64,000 nucleotides of DNA from Sciurus carolinensis (lineage: Eukaryota; Chordata; Mammalia; Rodentia; Sciuridae), in the NCBI RefSeq assembly GCF_902686445.1, contig NC_062223.1:38348998-38412997 (forward strand). Direction: 5' to 3'. Made by a program: the position numbers and the translations under genes. Of this stretch, positions 58,997 to 64,000 are shown piece by piece. Each line of letters opens with the position of its first letter. The stretch's first letter is position 1. Below the pieces are notes generated by a model that saw only the letters and a list, made by a program, of their open reading frames with translations, was not told the DNA's origin and made no database searches.

Positions 58997-59355
58997 CTTT
59001 GTATGAAGATGTTATTTGCATTTTGACTTGAGAACTCACATACTTCCAGCCAATCTACATGATGAGTATAAACAGAATTTGAAACTCAGGAAAAGTTTTA
59101 GGGAAAGGGACAATACCCCACTCAGTTATTGAGATCTCTGAACTTTCCACTACTAACTTGAATAGTTCCCTAGTTACAGGAGAAATCATCAAGGTCAAAT
59201 TAATCTCCTATTTTACTGTCTGAAATTGGATAACTCTTGCAATAATGAATGTTCTCTCTCCTGCCACACTCACTCCTGGTTTTCTCCCTTTCTCTCACAC
59301 CAAAGTACCTTTCTCTGACTTTCTTTTACCTGATTTTGAAATATTCATATGAGAT
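58997..59355. other. Unique sequence
   Basis: Nothing recognised. Confidence 0.45.
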
Positions 59356-59727
59356 TGTGATGGACTGAATTTTATCTTTCCCCAAATTCATATGATGAAG
59401 TCCTTACACCCAGTACCCCAGAATGTGACTATATTTAAAGACAGAATCTTTAAAGTTTACACTAGGTCATTTGGGTAAGTCCCAATTCATTCTCTCAAAG
59501 GTCATTATAAAAAGAGGGAATTAGGACAAAGACATGTACAGAAGAAGACCATGGGAAAAGAAAGGAAGAAAATGGCTGTCTGTAAGCCTAGGAGAGAGAT
59601 CTCAAAGAAACCAACCCTGCCAATACCTTCTTGTTTATCCAAACAGAGCTATAAGAAAATGAATGTCCATTGTTTAAGCTACTCAATCTTTGGGACTTGG
59701 TTTTGACAGTACTAGAAAACTAATACA
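59356..59727 (+). mobile_element. MLT1-type (ERVL-MaLR) solo LTR
   Basis: 'tgtgatggactgaattttat', 'cccaaattcatatgatgaag', 'ggtcattataaaaagaggga', 'aagaaaccaaccctgccaat', 'tgtttaagctactcaatctt', ending 'aactaataca' followed by g. The MLT1A-like order is complete. Confidence 0.85.
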
Positions 59728-59964
59728 GGGGACCACTCACTTCTCTAATTCATTTTTTTAGGAGAATTTCTCTAAACTCATGGCTTTAATATCATTTCTT
59801 GAGTGAAAAGAATAAAATGTTTTTTGGAGGGGTGTATAAATTCTTTAGTTTTAAGCACAGTCTAAAAATCTAGTCTGACAGTGTGACTTTACTTAGGCAC
59901 TTTGATCTTTGACATTTTCATGCATAGAAGCTATGATGGTACTGAGTATAGTCCTCCAGACAGC

Positions 59965-60115
59965 AGCTGAAGTGTTCCAGGGGAATTTGTTAGACATTCA
60001 AAACCTGGGGCTCTACCTGGACCTACTGAATCAGAAATTCTGGGAGTAGGGCCCAATATTCTACGTTTTAATAAGTCTCTAAAGAGCTTCTAGTGACCAC
60101 TCTAACTTGAAAATG
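59965..60115 (+). mobile_element. MER5-like hAT-Charlie element
   Basis: 'ttgttagacattcaaaacct', 'ggggctctacctggacctac', 'tgaatcagaaattctgggag', 'tagggcccaatattctacgt', then 'taataagtctctaaagagct' match the MER5 order. TIRs have decayed. Confidence 0.75.
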
Positions 60116-62914
60116 ATGAGTTAATAATGGACAAGATCTGGTCAAGATTGTAAGTGTAACTTTATGGTGGGGTTATTTAATGGCACCCTGGTAATGCCAG
60201 CATTTTCCTACAGTCAGTAAAATATTTCCTGCCTCTTTTCTCCTTGCTCTGTACTTCTATGTCTTTTGGAATTAGAGGAAGACAACACAGCATTTGGTGC
60301 AGTTGTGATTCAGGATGTGTCTTCCTAGTAGATATACAAATCTTGTGTGTTCTGTTCTCTTACTGTCTCCATAATACCAAGTATATGCTTCCTAATGGTC
60401 TTTAAAAAGAAATCCTACCAAGAAATATGTTAAAACTGGCTTCCTCCCATGTCTAATGAAGTAGAATTCATCTTATATTTGTACTAAGTAGATATAAACT
60501 AAACATATTGGGGTTCACATGTATAAGTCATGAGGGAGATAATATTTGATGCTGTTAAATAGATTTAAATTTCTAAATGGTAATAATAATTAAATCATGG
60601 GCTAAATCAGATCAGTACCTTACAGGTTGTATCAATCGCACCAATAATTTCTTTTTAATTTTTAATATTATAATATACTTTTTTTACATCCTAAAGTTTG
60701 ACTCATCTTTAAGAGAATGCCCAAATAAGGAGTCAATATGTATTTGTATGTGTGTGTATGCATGAATAGTTTGTACTTAGGTTAAGTGACCTGCCCAATT
60801 AAATGCCCATGTGTGCTTATTTATAAAGTGAAAGTTGTCATAGGTACCATTAACCTAACAGTCACTTTTGGATTTAAATTAAATTCATATTTTGATTTGA
60901 CAAGAAAGCATGTCTTAATTTGTTTCTTTATGGCTCCCTGAGCAGGGCAGTGTCTTCTGTATGTGGTGGGTTTATAAACTACAGACCAGGCTTTTTGGAT
61001 CAATGATGTCTTTAATTAAGACACAGAAGGTCATGTGAGTGCCCAGGAGCTGCCCATGGCCGATGCTTTGCCTAATCATTATTGGATCCAATCACTATTA
61101 ATCACTAAAGTTTCATTGGGGTTTGCAAGTGTTGAGAGGAAACAGCAGGTTTTTCTACACAGCCCATTGCAGTTGTTCTTCTTGTCCATTAACTCTTATG
61201 AGGTCATGATGCTAATGCTTTCCCAGGAGAACCATGCATCTTTCTTTCCAAACTCGTTGTCCTTCTGGAGTTGGCAGAGCCTGGCTTGGACTACAGCTAT
61301 GTTGGTATATCACACTCTTCCCTAGTGGAAACATTTCCATTTACTCTGACGGAAGATACAGGCAATCCCAGGAGCAGGACATAAGTATTCAATTCAGTTT
61401 GATCACAGCCATGAAGAGTTTTTAATATGATTAAGCACTCTTTTGTATGTAGTCCAGGACTCAGATCCCTACTTGTCTCCTCAATGAAATTCACTCACTA
61501 TATTGCCATAATTTTTGAATTTGGATCAAAACTTAATCTCCCTTGCTGTTGTATAAACATGACAAAAGATCTATTTGAAATCCAGGTTGGACTTCTATAT
61601 TTTAAGATTATGAATTTATGCATTTATTCCCATAAATACATATGAAAGAATATGTAAGCATAAGTTGGAACATTGAGGCCATTTTCATTATTGGCCCAGA
61701 CCCCCAAATTGCACATCATGGAAGAGAAGCAATATTTGAGACTCAATTTGTCTTAACTGGATTTTGAATTAGATGAATATCACCAAACAATTATACAATG
61801 ACTATACTGACCTCATTTTTTCTCAGTAGGTGCAATCAAACCAAGCCTATATTCAATAAATCATAAATGACTACCAACTTCCAAGCCAATGTTTTCATTC
61901 TGTTTATTGTTTCTGCTATGGTTGTACAGTCCAATTCAATTAAGCAAATATTTTATGACCATCAAAAAGTTGCAAGTCATTATGGATGTTATAGATGTTT
62001 AAAAAATCAAAAGAAGAAACTAAAAATAGTCTGTGTTCAAGAATGTTAAAAAATAATAGACAAGAGAAAACCTGAACAATAAAATAGGCACAATGTGGTC
62101 AATATGGTAAGATGAGTTGTAAGAAAAGTGGTGCTCAAGTGTAAGGCATGCTATCTGTGTTTGAACAGGGGCATGATGCTTTGAAGGCCAATCAAAGCCA
62201 CTCTAATATGCAACTCAGTCCACTGCTTCAGGCTTGGACCTAATAATAGTTTTCTATTTCTGTTCACTTTGAAAACTTGTATTCCTATTGGTAGTAGTCG
62301 TGAAATACATTTTTGAAAATCAGTTAGAATGACTAAGCCTAATGGAATTTTATAAGAGAGGGGGTCAAAGATTATTCTAATAGAATCATTAACCATAAAT
62401 GATAAGAAAAAGTGGAGGAGGGGATATTAGTTCCTTTGTTTGGGGAATAGAAAAGCAATAAAACTATCTGCTATGTGGACAAAGAAGTGTCATCCTTTCA
62501 ACCACATAAATTGGGATCTGAAAAATTAGATATAAGAGGTATTTCCTTTTCCTACTCCAATAAAGAGTTTCTACAATTAATGGGCAATTGGAGGAATAGA
62601 AAGCTGTAAAGAAAGCAGTTAAACACTCATCTGTGAATCTTGAAAAAGGAGACTGTAAGGGAGAGTTTAAAGAGCTGCTATTAATTGCTTGAGAAGCCAA
62701 ATATTGAACAATGAAAAACGGTACAAAAATATTGTCCTGTGCTCTTAATTGAAGAGCTTCAGTAGAAACTAAGGAAAAAGTTACAAGGCAGTAAAATTGA
62801 GTGGATATTAAAATAAGTCAGAAGTTTCCAGAAATTCAACAGAAAGTGTGAAAAATTGATTAGTAACAAGTCATTTTCCCTAAATTTCTTATGTACAAAC
62901 TGATATTATTGTAA
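60116..62914. other. Unique sequence
   Basis: Nearly 3 kb with no named repeat. The 60880-61500 part has overlapping short open frames on both strands (96 codons at most) without domains. A short (TG) tract lies near 60747-60757. Confidence 0.45.
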
Positions 62915-62995
62915 CCTAAATTAATAACTTATTATAAGGATTAGACAGAATCTAGTACAATGTTAAGAACATAAGCATTTGTTACCTACTATTCT
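62915..62995 (+). mobile_element. Possible MIR 3' relic
   Basis: 'ataaggattagacagaatct', 'agtacaatgttaagaacata', 'agcatttgttacctacta' resemble the MIR 3' part. Weak. Confidence 0.4.
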
Positions 62996-64000
62996 CTATT
63001 AGTTTTTTTATGATTTTAGAGCTTAGTCTCCCTTTTCTATCTTTGGTTCCCAACTGTTTCTTCTTTTGTTCCTGATCATTCTTGAGTCTTGACTGTAAAT
63101 GCTAAAATAAATATTTTAAATAATGATCTCATTACTTGCATCCAGCATTATGATATGTTGATATATCACAAAATACATACAGGATGGGAAGTCACACATT
63201 GAGAGAAAGCAACTCTTTATTATGAAGGATAAATGCAGCCTGAAGATTTTATTTAGTTATATTTTTATGGTGACTATATATCTACTATCTGTTAGCATTT
63301 AATATCCTCACACTTTTCCAATAGCATACACATATAAAACTTAAATATTTCTTGTTTTTCTCTAAGTCACTCCTCATGGGAGGTATGAAATCTAATGCAG
63401 TAGGGAGCTCTAGATCATAAATTCCTATCCATTGGGGTGAATACAGTGCACTCTAATTACATGTGAAATCTCTATAACAAATATGGAAAGAAATTGAAGC
63501 ATATAATTCATTTTATTTATGTTCTGGACATCATTCATCATCCACTTTCTTTTATTGTTGCAATACACTTTTATTGCTTTTTCAGTCTTTCATGACATTG
63601 GTAAGCAGTATGGTGGTGAGATGTCTTTAGATGATCCATTGTCATCGCCACTGGGGTTTGTCATACAAATGTGGGCTGAAAAGTTATGGGGAGGGAAAAG
63701 TAAGTTACTCTTTCCATTTAATCTCCAAAGAACCTGATAAAACATTTCTCTTTTTTACTACTTTAATCTGCCTTGTTTGTCTTGAATACTGGGTGATGGT
63801 GAATATTTCAAGTCATGTCCAAACAGCTAATGAGGTGATGATATAGAAAAGGCAGGCATGGGATTGCCATCTATTTTGGTTATCACTGAGTGTGCAAGAA
63901 CTAGAGATTTATTATAAAGAAAGTAGAGGGACAAAGATGATCAGTGAGCTGAACTGAAGCAAGATCTTCAAATTACTTTCATTTCTTTTCCATGTGAGAA
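62996..64000. other. Unique sequence to window end
   Basis: No gene or named repeat. Two overlapping frames at 63519-63846 (about 72 codons each) lack domains. Confidence 0.45.

Noticed and set aside
1..64000. CRISPR array, phage, plasmid or bacterial operon
   Set aside because: No regularly spaced repeats, no compact coding, and mammalian SINE/LINE/LTR content throughout.

Overview
The window is mammalian, AT-rich, repeat-dense DNA with no recognisable host gene, exon, tRNA, rRNA or ncRNA gene. Two SINE types point to a squirrel-family rodent (Sciuridae: ground squirrel, marmot or tree squirrel). One is an ID element (tRNA-like, with A and B boxes, e.g. 55001-55090). The other is a composite SINE joining a 7SL/B1-like left part to an ID-like right part (MEN-like, e.g. 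2265-2463). L1 copies sharing one 3' UTR recur throughout. The species assignment is inference from family knowledge. The DNA is best read as intergenic or deep intronic.

Layout. 1-5.8 kb: an L1 fragment, L2/MIR relics, one composite SINE and an old MER5-like hAT element. 5.8-11.4 kb: a single nearly full-length L1 on the + strand with GC-rich 5' UTR, broken ORF1, broken ORF2 and 3' UTR. 11.4-21 kb: an L2 with a nested SINE, ancient L1 and MaLR relics, an L1 tail carrying telomere-like hexamers, and a three-layer nest (L2, then SINE, then L1). 21-31 kb: MLT1-like and MaLR LTRs, one split by an L1; an L1 nested in another L1 around a large TA/TG microsatellite; a probable twin-primed L1. 31-40 kb: mostly unique AT-rich sequence. 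40-43 kb: a compact ERV LTR on the - strand, a second LTR-like block on the + strand, an ancient L1 3' UTR and an inverted L1 pair. 45-51 kb: two long L2 copies, each interrupted by a - strand MaLR LTR. 51-64 kb: a MaLR LTR with a long TC tract, a clean ID insertion with target-site duplication (TSD), further L1 and SINE pieces, an MLT1 LTR and a MER5-like relic, then largely unique sequence.

Nothing encodes a working pathway. The only coding remnants belong to L1, and all are interrupted. The value of the window is its insertion history: several nests and TSDs can be read directly and give a relative order (L2/MIR/MER5 oldest, then MaLR/MLT1, then composite SINEs and lineage L1s, then the ID at 55 kb). 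No convincing undescribed system was found. The least explained blocks are 26290-26900, 40871-41355 and 58230-58780. All repeat names come from remembered family consensus features, not a database search, and boundaries without a TSD are accurate only to about 10-30 bases.
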